In this document: in pieces, positions 18,171 through 29,253 of the stretch | Layout of the letters: every line of letters begins with the position of its first letter | How positions within the stretch are numbered: position 1 is the first letter of the stretch | NCBI GenBank assembly: GCA_022360315.1 | Contig: JAKSDA010000499.1 | Location: 1-64,000 of the forward strand | Direction: 5' to 3' | Origin: Pseudomonadota bacterium | GTDB lineage: Bacteria > Myxococcota_A > Polyangia > Haliangiales > Haliangiaceae | DNA length: 64,000 bases | The notes under the pieces: generated by a model | Told to the model about the DNA's origin: nothing | Databases searched by the model: none | What the model saw: only the letters and a program-made list of their open reading frames with translations | Made by a program: the position numbers and the translations under genes

Positions 18171-19664
18171 ATGAACATGAGGACGAGTGTGTTGTTAGTA
18201 GTAGTTGCGGTTGCTGGCTGTTCGCCACGGGGCAATCACACAGTCGCCATCGATTCCGATCAGGATTTTCTGGTAGACGAGCAGGGCCGGCAGCTGATCG
18301 GCCAGCTGGCCCCACGGGACAGCCGCGGAAACTACGTATACGCCGATCTGGCCACGGCCCGCAGCGAAACTGACGGCGATGTCACAGTATCGCTGGTCGG
18401 GACAACCTTGCAGCGCACCGACGGCGATCTCATCGATGGTGTGATATTCGACAGCTCATCGAACTGGCAATTTCGCGTCGAACATGAGATCGCCGACGAG
18501 ACGTCCTGCAGCGACCAACCGACGAGCGCGAAAATCCACTACCGGGTGACGATGCGCGAAGGCGGGGAGGAGGCATGGTCAGATCTTTGTCCCGACTCGT
18601 GCGCCGTGCCGGTTCAGGGACGCTGGACTGACCTCGGCCTGTACGGGCCGAACAGCTCGACCGATCAATGGTTCACATTTGCCTGCACCGAGGCCGTGGC
18701 CTATAAATGCATCGGCTACTGGGCATGGCCCCCGTGGGACGACGTCGATGAATACCAGGCGTGCACGCGCATGGCCATGTTTGATGCCTGCGCCGAGAAC
18801 ATCCCGGGCACGTTTGACGGTACGACAGTTGGCATGTGGAGCCTCGATCCGAATGAACCCAACCCGGACAAGAGGTACCATGGCCAGCCTGACTATTTCG
18901 ACGATTGGGACCAATCCCAGTCGATCGATCCGACAAAACCGTATTTCGAGGGCGGATGGGCATCCGGTGGCATGGGAGCCATCTGTGTGAGCAAGTACCG
19001 CTTCCAAACCGTGAAGCCCGACTTCTGTGTGGGGCGCATGCCCGACCCGCGTTTTGACCCCAGTGGCCAGTTCTGCGATGAAATTTTGCTCTCGAGTCTT
19101 CGCAACAGAGGCGCCCTCACCGTCAGCGAATCGCCCATCTACGACCGGGGCCTGTATACCTGGCGGCACTCTTCGGGCCGCACCCTCACCACTGTACGCG
19201 GCTACTACGCCAGTCCTGTGTCCGACCATCTCCATCCACCGGAACCTGGATATTGTCCGGTTCGCAGCTGCTGCGATAGCGGCTGGGCTGGGACCTGTCC
19301 CGGCAGCCCCAACGACAACTGGGCCCATGGCTTCGAGGGCATCGTGTGGACTCAGATAGACGCCGGCCCCAGGCTTGATCAGGAGCGAGTGGAGCTGCAG
19401 ACCTGCTACGACGGTGTCCGCAACTATGCCAATGCCGCTGCCAGCACGACCACCACCGGCAGTGGCACAGTCGAGCCACCCACCGACTATGACGACTGTC
19501 GGACTGAAGGCTATATCTTCAAAAACCCACAATTATTCCATACCCGGCCACTGAGACGGTACTATAACCCGGCCATTGACGATTATCTGGCCACGACCAA
19601 AGCGCGTCCAGCTGGCTACACAAAAGGCGGCGTTGTCCTGGGCCATATCGTTGTGCGGCGATAA
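18171..19664 (+). CDS. ADYC-domain lipoprotein
   Basis: A 497-residue predicted lipoprotein: 'LLVVVAVAGCSP' gives a lipobox with Cys17. The central part carries the ADYC-domain signature of Myxococcota: 'WFTFACTEAVAYKCIGYWAWPPW' region (about 165-185) followed by 'YQACTRMAMFDAC', the element for which the family is named, here with 'MFDAC' in place of the usual 'xADYC'. It is rich in cysteine (about 18), suggesting disulfides in the envelope or outside. The family's function is not known. The start at 18171 has GAGG seven bases upstream; an ATG six bases later is possible. It stands alone, divergent from the cytochrome operon and convergent with the sigma-54 activator gene (16-base gap). Confidence 0.8.
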   Translation: MNMRTSVLLVVVAVAGCSPRGNHTVAIDSDQDFLVDEQGRQLIGQLAPRDSRGNYVYADLATARSETDGDVTVSLVGTTLQRTDGDLIDGVIFDSSSNWQFRVEHEIADETSCSDQPTSAKIHYRVTMREGGEEAWSDLCPDSCAVPVQGRWTDLGLYGPNSSTDQWFTFACTEAVAYKCIGYWAWPPWDDVDEYQACTRMAMFDACAENIPGTFDGTTVGMWSLDPNEPNPDKRYHGQPDYFDDWDQSQSIDPTKPYFEGGWASGGMGAICVSKYRFQTVKPDFCVGRMPDPRFDPSGQFCDEILLSSLRNRGALTVSESPIYDRGLYTWRHSSGRTLTTVRGYYASPVSDHLHPPEPGYCPVRSCCDSGWAGTCPGSPNDNWAHGFEGIVWTQIDAGPRLDQERVELQTCYDGVRNYANAAASTTTTGSGTVEPPTDYDDCRTEGYIFKNPQLFHTRPLRRYYNPAIDDYLATTKARPAGYTKGGVVLGHIVVRR

Positions 19665-19680
19665 ATGGCCACTGTCCGGG

Positions 19681-21576
19681 CTATCCGCGCTGCTTGCGGC
19701 CGGTCGGGATCTTGTAGCGCTCGAGCTTGGTGACAAACGTCCTGAGCGGCATGGAGATCAGGGCTGCGGCCTTGTTCTGCACCTGTCCGGTGGCCTCGAG
19801 CGCCTCGATCATGCGGGCGCGTTCGAGCTCTTGCACCTCTTGCTTGATCGGGCGAAACTCGTCCGGGCCGATCCGGGGCGCCTGGCCAGGAGATGACAGC
19901 TCACCGACCGGGGCCTTATCAGTTGCCGCGTCATCGGCTGGCACAATCCCCTCGGGCAAGTGCCACACATCGATCTCGGTGTCCCGTTCTGTGGCCGTGG
20001 CGGCCGCGTACTTCATGGCATTTTCGAGCTCGCGCACATTGCCCGGCCAGGTGTGAGCGCAGAGCCGGTGCATGGCCGCAGGTGCAATCGCGAGCGGCGG
20101 GCGCTTGGCTCGCTGGCACGCCTTGGCGACAAACAGCCGGGCCAATATGGCGACTTCGCGCCGGCGATCGCGCAGCGGCGGCAACACGATACGGGCGACA
20201 CTGAGCCGAAAAAACAGATCTTGACGAAATCGACCGGCGCTGATCTCGGCCGATAGGTCGCGGTTGGTGGCCGCGACCAGACGGACGTCGATGGCGCGCT
20301 CGCGCACATCACCAACCCGCGTCACCCGCTGGGTTTCGATGACCCGCAATAACTTGGCCTGGATGGCCGGGTCCAGCTCGCCCAGCTCGTCGAGAAATAC
20401 CGTGCCGCCACGGGCGCGCTCGAAAAGCCCTGGTCTGGCCGCCCTGGCGTCAGTAAAGGCACCTTTTTCGTGGCCAAAAAGCTCGCTCTCGACCAGACTG
20501 GTGGGTAGCGCTGCGCAGTTGATGGGCACAAATGGTCCCTGGTTGCGATCCGAGTAGTGATGAATTGCCGCTGCTGCGATCTCCTTGCCAGTGCCCGTGT
20601 CGCCCGTGATCAGAATCGGCAGATCGCTTGCGGCCAGTTTTTCGATGAGATCGTACACTCGTCGCATGGCGGGATCCGCCACCACCACGGCACGCCCGGC
20701 GATGTCCACCACCGAAGCGGCCTGCGCGGCAGTTGTCCAGTTTCCCGGCCCGGCCGCATGGGCTGCGGCTCGCGCGGCGCTGATCAGTGTATCTGCATCG
20801 CAGCCATCGTCGGCGCACGAAGAGATGCCGGCCTGGACCGGCGCGGGCAGTTCGGCGAGGAGCACGCTGGCAGCAGCGCCAGCGTGCTGGGTGCCGATCT
20901 CGGGCATGATGATGGCCAGCTGTGACTGGCCGATAAACCCGACGGCATCGATGAGCCGTACATGGCCGGCCAGAGCGGCGACAATACCGGCCCGATCCAC
21001 CGGGGTGACACCGGCCGCGTCGTCTGAATCATCGGTCGCATCCGCGCGGCTGGAACCAGCTGATGGCCCAGCCAGGTCGAACAAGAGCAGCGCGACATTG
21101 CGATCGTAATCAACCGATCGTTTGATCTCCTCCTCGAGCCGTTGCCGCAGGCTGGTGGGGTCGAGCAAACCGCGGCTGGTGCCGGGCCGGGCGAATCGGT
21201 GAAATACCAGGGTTTGATTGCCAATGGTCATGACATCACCGGCGATGAGGTATACCGGCCGGCGCAAGCGCTCGCCGTTGACCCTGGTGCCGTGGCGACT
21301 GTCGAGATCGGTCACCCGCACCTCGGTGTCGGTGATCAATAGCTGCGCGTGCTGGCGCGACACCGCTCTGTCCTCCAGGTACAGATCGCATTGCGGCGCG
21401 CGTCCGATCACCACCTCGCCGCTGGTCGGCAAATGGAATACCGCGGACGAATCGCCAGCAAAGCAGAGCAAGTAACACCGCGCATCACCGGCCTGGAGCG
21501 ATCCATCGGGCGCGGCCGACAGAGTGACCGCACCCCCTTCGGTTTTTGCACGCTTCTCTCGGGCAACACCGCTCAT
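19681..21576 (-). CDS. FHA-domain sigma-54-dependent transcriptional activator
   Basis: A 631-residue bacterial enhancer-binding protein. It begins with an FHA domain (about 52-110: 'VVIGRAPQCDLYLED', 'AVSRQHAQLL', 'DSRHGTRVNGERL') that reads phosphothreonine, as in myxobacterial kinase pathways. A roughly 150-residue middle region starts like a GGDEF/cyclase domain ('LRQRLEEEIKRSVDYDRN', 'VALLLFDLAG') but lacks the GGDEF motif. Then comes the AAA+ domain with Walker A 'TGDTGTGKE' (about 324-332), 'ESELFGHEKGAFTDA', Walker B 'GGTVFLDELGEL' and the arginine-finger region. The sigma-54-contacting loop reads GAFTDA rather than GAFTGA. The C-terminus has a Fis-type helix-turn-helix ('MIEALEATGQVQNKAAALI'). 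ATG 21576 is preceded by GGAG; a GTG at 21621 would add 15 residues. Three 11-bp repeats lie upstream. Partner kinases could be those in this window, but that is a guess. Confidence 0.9.
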   Translation of the reverse strand: MSGVAREKRAKTEGGAVTLSAAPDGSLQAGDARCYLLCFAGDSSAVFHLPTSGEVVIGRAPQCDLYLEDRAVSRQHAQLLITDTEVRVTDLDSRHGTRVNGERLRRPVYLIAGDVMTIGNQTLVFHRFARPGTSRGLLDPTSLRQRLEEEIKRSVDYDRNVALLLFDLAGPSAGSSRADATDDSDDAAGVTPVDRAGIVAALAGHVRLIDAVGFIGQSQLAIIMPEIGTQHAGAAASVLLAELPAPVQAGISSCADDGCDADTLISAARAAAHAAGPGNWTTAAQAASVVDIAGRAVVVADPAMRRVYDLIEKLAASDLPILITGDTGTGKEIAAAAIHHYSDRNQGPFVPINCAALPTSLVESELFGHEKGAFTDARAARPGLFERARGGTVFLDELGELDPAIQAKLLRVIETQRVTRVGDVRERAIDVRLVAATNRDLSAEISAGRFRQDLFFRLSVARIVLPPLRDRRREVAILARLFVAKACQRAKRPPLAIAPAAMHRLCAHTWPGNVRELENAMKYAAATATERDTEIDVWHLPEGIVPADDAATDKAPVGELSSPGQAPRIGPDEFRPIKQEVQELERARMIEALEATGQVQNKAAALISMPLRTFVTKLERYKIPTGRKQRG

Positions 21577-21953
21577 GCCGGCTCCCATTGGCGTGGTCCT
21601 ATCTGGCTTGCCGGGCGACACTCAGTACTATTATGTCATCTGTCTGGCCCGGCATCCATCGAACCGGCGGTCATGTCCACCGGTGAGCACGACGCCACAG
21701 TGGATACCACGCTGGCTACTTCAGCACAAACCACGCCAACAACGTCAGCCCGGTAACCGCACATGAATCGCGGCATACCGGCGACGCGACCGACTCGTAC
21801 ACGCTCGTCAACAGTCCATGAACAGTCCGCGAACAGTCCACGCTATGCTGATCGGCAAACAACATGGCGAACCAACAGGTTATCGGAGTTGACGTGCGCG
21901 TGGAACTGCATCGGCGCCCGGTCTGGCCAGACTCCCGGCGGAAACTGCCCCGG
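21577..21953. other. Intergenic region upstream of the sigma-54 activator
   Basis: 377 bases between the end of the vWA-protein gene and the start of the FHA activator gene, both leftward. It contains a three-copy 11-bp repeat (separate entry). I found no -24/-12 promoter with correct spacing. Confidence 0.4.
21810..21842. promoter_or_regulatory. Three 11-bp direct repeats, probable regulator-binding iterons
   Basis: AACAGTCCATG, AACAGTCCGCG and AACAGTCCACG stand head to tail at 21810-21820, 21821-21831 and 21832-21842; the AACAGTCC core is perfect in all three. A period of 11 bases puts each copy on the same DNA face, as expected for a protein-binding array. It lies about 235-265 bases before the activator start codon (minus strand), a usual distance for an enhancer, and just after the end of the vWA gene. 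Confidence 0.55.
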
Positions 21954-24900
21954 CTATTTCATCAGCAAATCCTCCTCTTCTAGCTCGATCGCGATGGAAT
22001 ACTCGAGAGTGATGCGAATTGTCCGGACCGGACTGGGATTTCGCGGCAATCGAATATCGATGGGCATACTGTGTCTGCGCTTCTCGGCATCGAGATTCCA
22101 CAGGTGGCGTTGCGACGACCCGGATTTGACCACTGCACCGTTGCGCATCAGTCGATACTCGATGGTGAGCGTGCGGTAGGACGGCTCGAAAGGAACCGTG
22201 ATCGAGCGCTTAGTGCCCGCTCGACCCAGCAAGAAGCGTTTCCAGACAATGGGCCGCGATCGGTTTACCGTGCATTCGAGAGTAAAACCGGAAATGGATC
22301 GATTGACGATCCCCTTCTCTTTGGCAGTTGTTTGCCCGGGCACGCCGGATCGGGCAGGCTGCTCGAGCTGCGCCGAGCCAGTTCGTACGAGCTCGATTTG
22401 AAGCGACTCGAAATCGATGCGCGCCGCCTCGATTCGGCGACATCCCCAGTCGCGGCACAGGCGATCCCCGGAACACGGTACCCGCGATCGCCTGTTGCCG
22501 GTCCGATTACACGTGATGAGCACCGTGCCGTCGTCGCTGCACTTCTGTTCCTGAGGAGTACACGTCCTTCTCTGACAGGTGCCGCCCACGCAGACCTGGT
22601 CCCGGCCACACGAACGCGGCTCTTGCCAGCTGGTCCCGGTCGGGTCGCAGATAGAATAGGTATTGCCGTACTGGCAGCGCCGCGCGCCCGGCTCACATTG
22701 CCTGGTCCGGCACTGGCCGTCCACGCAAATGGCGTTTTGACAGATCGTTTGCTCGATCCACCCGGTGCCGTCTCGATTGCAGATGGCAGTCGCACGACCG
22801 CCCTGGACGCAGCCTCGCTGACCTGGATTGCACCGCCTGGGCAGGCATTGTCCGGCGACACACACGTTGTTGCCACAGTCCTGCAGGTCGTCCCAGCCGG
22901 TACGCGTGGCGTTGCATATCTGGACAAAATTGTCGTCGCCACATTGCCGCTCGTCGCTTTGACACACGGTCGCTCGTTTGACGCAGATCAGGTCCTGGCA
23001 TTCCAGATGCGCTTGCCGGCATTTGTCGCCGTCGAGTTGCTCGTTGCAGCAGCGCTCGCCCTCAGTGCCGCAGCTGCCCTGGCCCTGTATCTGAAACTGA
23101 CTCGCATCACCAGACAGAATGTCGGCTAACGGGTCGTCCAGCTGCGCTTGCAGCGCTGTGGAACCGGAAAAATCGTCGGTGATCCCCGACAGACGGCCGA
23201 GTTTGTCGGCCGAGAGCACAACCGCGTTGCCCGTGTATTCGGCCAGATTGGCAGCCAGGCGCCGCTGGTTGTCGGGTGCCCCGGGCACGACAACGAGAAG
23301 TTGATCATTGGTGTCTTCGAGCGGAAAATAGCCTTCCTTCGGGCGGGCCAGTCTGCTCAGCGGCACCCATGGCAATGCCTCCATCGAGCTGAACAAATAC
23401 ACGCCGTCGACCGATCCGCTGTCGAGTAGCTCGAATGCGACACTGCGAGCCATGTCGCGGTACCTTCTGTCACTATTTGCCGTGCCATCGCCGCCGTAAA
23501 TCACAGCAAAACTCCACCGCCCGTCCTCGCCTTCCACTCGCGTGTTGCGCGAATTGCACCGCAAGAGTTCAACTGAACCATACGGCGTGGCGATTTGGCC
23601 CTGGCACGGTGTGACCAGGTCCTCGGACCAGGTCACGCGCGCAGTCTGTCCCGCTGCGATCTCCTGCACTGCCATCCCGACCACATCGTCCTCCAGCGCA
23701 TTCTCCATCGAGAACACATCCCTGCCTTCGCGACTGCGCAGCACCGCTGAATCGCCCGGTTTTTGGGCCAGGACCGGCGCGCTCGCCGTGACCCGGCACT
23801 GCGTCTTCGGCACCCCACTGCAGTTCATTGTGATGGAGCCCCGCGCCGCGCGAGTCTCGGCCTCCACATGATCGATTTGTGGGGACGGCTTGTCGTCGAA
23901 TACATAGGTTTGCAGCAGTGCGGCAACCGCGCCAGCGGCCAGACCGATACACAGTCCGATGGCCAGATAGAGACGTCCGGGCCGCGGCATGCTGGGATGA
24001 ACCGACGACGTGGCGTCGACTATCTTGGCCTGGCTGCCAAAACCCATTTCGATCAGCCTGACCTGAGTCGCCTGGCGCAAGTAACTCAACCGCCACGGCA
24101 AAACCATGATGCCCTTGTGCTGCTCGGCGTGATCGGCGCATTCGCCCGGTGCCATGTGGCCGAGATAATGGCGGATGGTCCGGCGCAAATGGCCTTTGCG
24201 GTAGAGTTGGTAGAGCGCCTCTGTCGACCGGTTGGGCATATCCCATAGATGGATAAATGCGCGCTCGAGGGCGATCTCCTGGGCCTGGCGGCTGTTCTCC
24301 CAGCTCGACGCAGCCCCGCTGGACACCGCTCTGGCCCTCTTGCCGGGCCCGGCTATTTTGTCCTTTATTTGCTTGCGCAGTGTTTGTTCTCGCTCGTCGA
24401 GCAACCTGTCCCAGGCGGTGACGATGCGGACCAGTAGACCGCCCGGAGGTAGTTTGACCGTGACCGGTCGCAACCATCTGCCCGGCCAGCGCCGCTTGCC
24501 CACATCGGCGGGCAGCTGTTCGGCCGAGACCAGCCAGTCGAGCAAGGTTGCGCGGTGCTCCTTGGTCCAGTGCAGCCCGCCGGCTTTTTTGGCCGCGCTG
24601 GCGCGCAAGGTCTCGAGCACCCACGGTGATACATCCAGGCCGAGAATTCGGCGCAGCGATAGGGCTGTGCGATCGTCGACAGGACGGGGCGACAGGGCGC
24701 ACGCCGCGGCCCACACCCGCGCGTCCCCGGCCAGTTCGTTGTACTCGGGAGGTGCTGCGCCCGCGGCCACGTCGCCGACTGCTGCGGCCGAATCCTGGGG
24801 CTGGATGACGCGCAGGCCAAAAGGCGCGACCAGCGCACCCAGCAGGCCGGGGTCGCGGCCAAAATCGATGAAGGTAACCCGCGGCCACCGGGATAGTTCG

Positions 24901-26128
24901 GCCAGAAGACGGTGCAACTGGGCCCGGCGATCGCGGGCTCGATGGGCGATTGCCATCAGGCGACCATCGGTCAGGATGACCACAGCCACCGAGTCGCGCC
25001 GGGCGTCGAGTTCGTCGACGATCAGAGCGTCGCCGGTCTCGCTGCGCAGCTGGTCGGGAATTCCCCAAAATTCGGCCTTGCTGGCGGGCACGCCGGCACG
25101 CCCCAGCAACCGGGCCAGTTCGGTGGCCAAATGCCGGGCCGCTGGCGATTCGAGAGACTGATCGACCCACAACCAGATCTCGCGCTGATAATGTGCGGCT
25201 TCATAATGCAACACCGGCCGGCCGAACGCTGCCGCGGTCTCGTTCACCGAGCGCGCGATATCGAGATCTCGGCCGGCGTGCTCGGATACAAAGCGACCTG
25301 CGCCCCAGACCAGGTTTTCTTCGTCGTCCTCGTCGAGCAGAAGGGCTTCTCCAAGTCCACGTCCGGGCAGGGGACCGGGCGCGACGAGCAGAGCAGCGCG
25401 GGGCAATCGGCGTGTGGACGAATCCGACGGCAGCCAGCGGCCGTAAGCAAAACGCAGCCACAAGCCCATACCGACCAGCATCGACAACAAGACCAGGCCG
25501 GCAGCCAGATAGTTAAACGCGGGCGGCTGATGGGGGACAAACTCGATGTTCGGCCGGTAGAACGACGCTGTTATGCTGGCATCCTCGGCAACAAACGATC
25601 CGGCGTCGCGGGTCTGTGGACCGGCGTCTGCTCTCAGGACAACCGGGCCGTTGTCTGCGGTTTCGTGGCTGTACTGGGCCATGGCGAAGAGCACCGCCAA
25701 AAGCACGGCCGCTCCGGCGATGACAACCAGCCCGACGACACCGGTGGTCAGCTTTTGTCTGAAATACGACGTGCGCAACGGCTCGGGCTGGTCAGTCGGC
25801 AAGACATCGATTGGCCGGTCAGGGACGGATCGTGGCGGGGGCGGGGGCGAGGGCGGGGGCCAGTCCCGCTTGACCTCGGCTCGGGTCTCGATCCCCTCGA
25901 TGTATGTTCTGGCCGTGTCGAGCCATTTGCCATAGAGTCGGCGAAACGCTGCGCGCTGCTCTACCGACTTGACCAGGATGGCCTCGAGGACCCGGCCCAG
26001 TTCGTCTTCATCCAGGTGCGGCGAGGTGGCAAACACAGTCTTGAGCCGGGCGATCTCCTCCAGGCCGACCATGATTTCGGCCTCCTGTAAGAGCAGAAAT
26101 AGCGCATCCAGGCCGGGATTGAACCGCA

Positions 26129-26129
<1 letters not shown>
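21954..26129 (-). CDS. Giant membrane vWA protein with Cys-rich C-terminal repeats (ternary-system component)
   Basis: A 1391-residue protein, third gene of the CHAT-MoxR-vWA operon. Residues 1-80 form a small helical domain ('IARLKTVFATSPHLDEDELG'), then a Pro-rich linker. Membrane segments are at about 129-152, 207-228 and 721-744. Between the second and third lies a vWA-like domain (315-445): 'IWLWVDQSLES' gives a MIDAS-like Asp-x-Ser-x-x-Ser, and 'VAVVILTDGRLM' and 'RVTFIDFG' supply later strands; this is followed by about 270 helical residues. After the third segment come about 270 residues of unknown fold and then five Cys-rich repeats (about 1021-1231; pattern CxxGxxxC, C(N/D)xxGTxW, CxxxxCVxGxC). 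With three membrane spans and a cytosolic N-terminus, vWA is cytosolic and the Cys-rich array outside. A C-terminal beta-rich region closes the protein. The ATG at 26129 overlaps the MoxR stop (TGATG); a GTG precedes it by one codon. Last gene in the operon. Confidence 0.8.
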
Positions 26130-27085
<956 letters not shown>

Positions 27086-27103
27086 GGCTGTGTACCGGCC
27101 TCG

Positions 27104-29032
27104 TCATGCGGATCGTTTGGCTTTGAGCTTGCTCGATAGCGAGAACCAGCCCTCGCGTTCGGCGCGTTCGAGCCACTCGATGGTCTGCGCATAGTTGCCA
27201 TTGGTGGCAGCATATAGATTCTGCGACAGTTCTTTGATCAGATTGCGCGGGCAGCGGGTATTGTTGATCGGGTCGAGGAGAAAGTTTGCGATATCGAGTG
27301 GGGTCAAATCGGCGAGCGGCGGAATGAGTTCGAGAGAAAATTTCGGGTCGCCGACAAAGTCGAGTGACAGGCCGGTGACCAGTTCGTCGATCTCGCTATC
27401 GCGGTCGCCTTCGGTCGCGATCTCGATGGCCAGATAGGTCACCAGGCGGATGTCGGCTGGGCATTCTTGTGCCACTTCGCTGCAGAAATAGGCCCAGGTG
27501 GCCAGTTCGTCTGGGCTGATTTCGGCCCGAGCTTGCATCCCCCAGCTGAGCCAGAGCACCGGTGTGGTGTCGTTCAGGTTGGCGCCGCGAGCACTGCGGC
27601 GGAGAGCAAATTCGATCGACTCGCCCGAGCTTGCGCCCAGGCTGGCGGCCAGTTCGTGGTGCAGTTCGGTGTGCAGGTTGTGGCGCTCGAGGGGAAACGA
27701 CACTTCGTGCCAGCTGATGTGGGCGACGTGACTGGCGTGGTCGTCGAGGTGGTCTTTGAGCTGGCGGCAGGACAGATCGAGCCGCTTGCTGGGGCTGGCA
27801 TAGCTGATCAGTGCCTGGACTCGACGATTGTCGTCGCGGACCAGCGACACGACCCGGCTGTAGGCGCGTTCGCGACTGCGTTCTCGATCGAGACGGAGAC
27901 CGATCGGCCTGGGCGGTCCGTGTCTGGCCAGCGATTCGGCCCGCCACTCTCCGTAGTTGGCGTGAATGGTGCGCATGCCCCACTCGAATCCGCGGGTCGA
28001 AACGTGTTTGTCCACGGCGTGGGCGGCGATGACCGGATCGTGACCGTCGCCCAGGCAGCGCGTCAGCCAGGCGATCGCAGCCAGGCCGGCGTGTTGCGAC
28101 CACGCCGTGGTCGCGTTGCCGATCACCACCGCCACCTCTGGCGAGAGCTGGTAGCCGGCCGAATGCCAGCCAGCCGCGCCCGATTTGCACGCGTTGATAT
28201 AAGCCAGATACGGATAGTGGCCGTCCATGAGATGTTTGAGGTCGTTGGCGCTGACCGCCTCGACGCCGCTGTCGGCGTCGCCAAAGAGCATGCAGACTTG
28301 ACGGTCGCGGATCTCGGCGTGGCCAAAGTAGTACAGGACGCCCGGATGCTTGTCCCTGAACGCGGCGCGGGTTTGCTCGCGCGTCTTGACCACGTGGATA
28401 TAGCTGTCTGAGAATTGCACGGGCAGGGCCTCGCGCAGCGCCTCGATGTGCTCGTCGGGTTCGAGGTCGGCTTTGCTGGCGATTTCGGGAGCGACGATCA
28501 GAATGGGGCACGGGGCCCGGAACTCGATATCCGGCTCGGCCCGTTCGCGTACCACGACCTCGAATGTCCAGCCACTTTCGGCCAGGAATTTGCCTTTCCA
28601 GGCAGCGAGGCGCCACGGCAGGTCGACCAGCTCGTCACAACTGGTCAAGATGCGTACCCTGACGCTGCGCCGGGGCGGATTGGGCCGGGGCTCGCCGCGC
28701 TCGCCGTAAAGCGCGCGAATGATCGGCTCCCATCGCTCCGAGTTGCCGAGCAGAGCGTAAAACAGAAGGTGCCCGACCTCGACCAGGGTGCCCTGGGTGA
28801 AGTAACGGATCAGCTCGTCCTGATCGCCGACCTCGAGCGCGGCGTTCACCCCATCGAGGCCGCCGAGTTCGCCATCGCGGCCCTGATAGAGAAAATCCCT
28901 GCCGATGCTCGACCATGCCACGATCGCGGTTTCTTCGAGCAGTGGCTGTGTATTGCCATCGTAGTAGTCGACTCGCAACTCGTCGTCCGACCGTTCGAGC
29001 TGTATCGTCAATTGCAGACGTTCGTCCTCCAT
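27104..29032 (-). CDS. CHAT (caspase-like) protease of a MoxR-vWA ternary system
   Basis: A 642-residue cytosolic protein, first gene of the operon. Residues 120-380 are a CHAT domain, the bacterial caspase-clan cysteine protease: catalytic His238 in 'GVLYYFGHAEI' and catalytic Cys282 in 'LAYINACKSGAAG', with upstream 'LVDLPWRLAAWKGKFLA' and 'CPILIVAPEIA' strands and downstream 'VAVVIGNATTAW' as usual. Both catalytic residues are intact, so activity is expected. Residues 1-115 are a small domain with no family I recognise. The C-terminal 240 residues ('HISWHEVSFPLERHNLH', 'VLWLSWGMQARAEIS', 'IRLVTYLAIEI') look like the helical/STAND-derived regulatory modules linked to such effectors, by inference only. 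CHAT proteases in other systems cut gasdermins, Csx30 or cell proteins; no gasdermin-like gene is seen here. ATG at 29032. Confidence 0.9.
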   Translation of the reverse strand: MEDERLQLTIQLERSDDELRVDYYDGNTQPLLEETAIVAWSSIGRDFLYQGRDGELGGLDGVNAALEVGDQDELIRYFTQGTLVEVGHLLFYALLGNSERWEPIIRALYGERGEPRPNPPRRSVRVRILTSCDELVDLPWRLAAWKGKFLAESGWTFEVVVRERAEPDIEFRAPCPILIVAPEIASKADLEPDEHIEALREALPVQFSDSYIHVVKTREQTRAAFRDKHPGVLYYFGHAEIRDRQVCMLFGDADSGVEAVSANDLKHLMDGHYPYLAYINACKSGAAGWHSAGYQLSPEVAVVIGNATTAWSQHAGLAAIAWLTRCLGDGHDPVIAAHAVDKHVSTRGFEWGMRTIHANYGEWRAESLARHGPPRPIGLRLDRERSRERAYSRVVSLVRDDNRRVQALISYASPSKRLDLSCRQLKDHLDDHASHVAHISWHEVSFPLERHNLHTELHHELAASLGASSGESIEFALRRSARGANLNDTTPVLWLSWGMQARAEISPDELATWAYFCSEVAQECPADIRLVTYLAIEIATEGDRDSEIDELVTGLSLDFVGDPKFSLELIPPLADLTPLDIANFLLDPINNTRCPRNLIKELSQNLYAATNGNYAQTIEWLERAEREGWFSLSSKLKAKRSA

Positions 29033-29253
29033 GGATACCCGCCGAGAAAGATTTTACCGCATAGCGATCCCCGATTCCTCTATACAGTCGATTATGCGCC
29101 ACCGCTCCCTCGGCGCTGCCCGCAGGTCTTGTTTTATTTTTAAATAGCTGAAACAATTCGTCTTTTCGGATAAGGTGCGGCGATTTGACCAGGCTTGCGA
29201 TCGGTCGCGACGAGGTCGTGAACTGACCGGACGATGGGGCTATTCTCGCCGTC

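Noticed and set aside
23569..25170. Alternative leftward frame of 533 codons inside the vWA gene
   Set aside because: Arg/Gly/Ala-rich shadow in another frame of the vWA gene.
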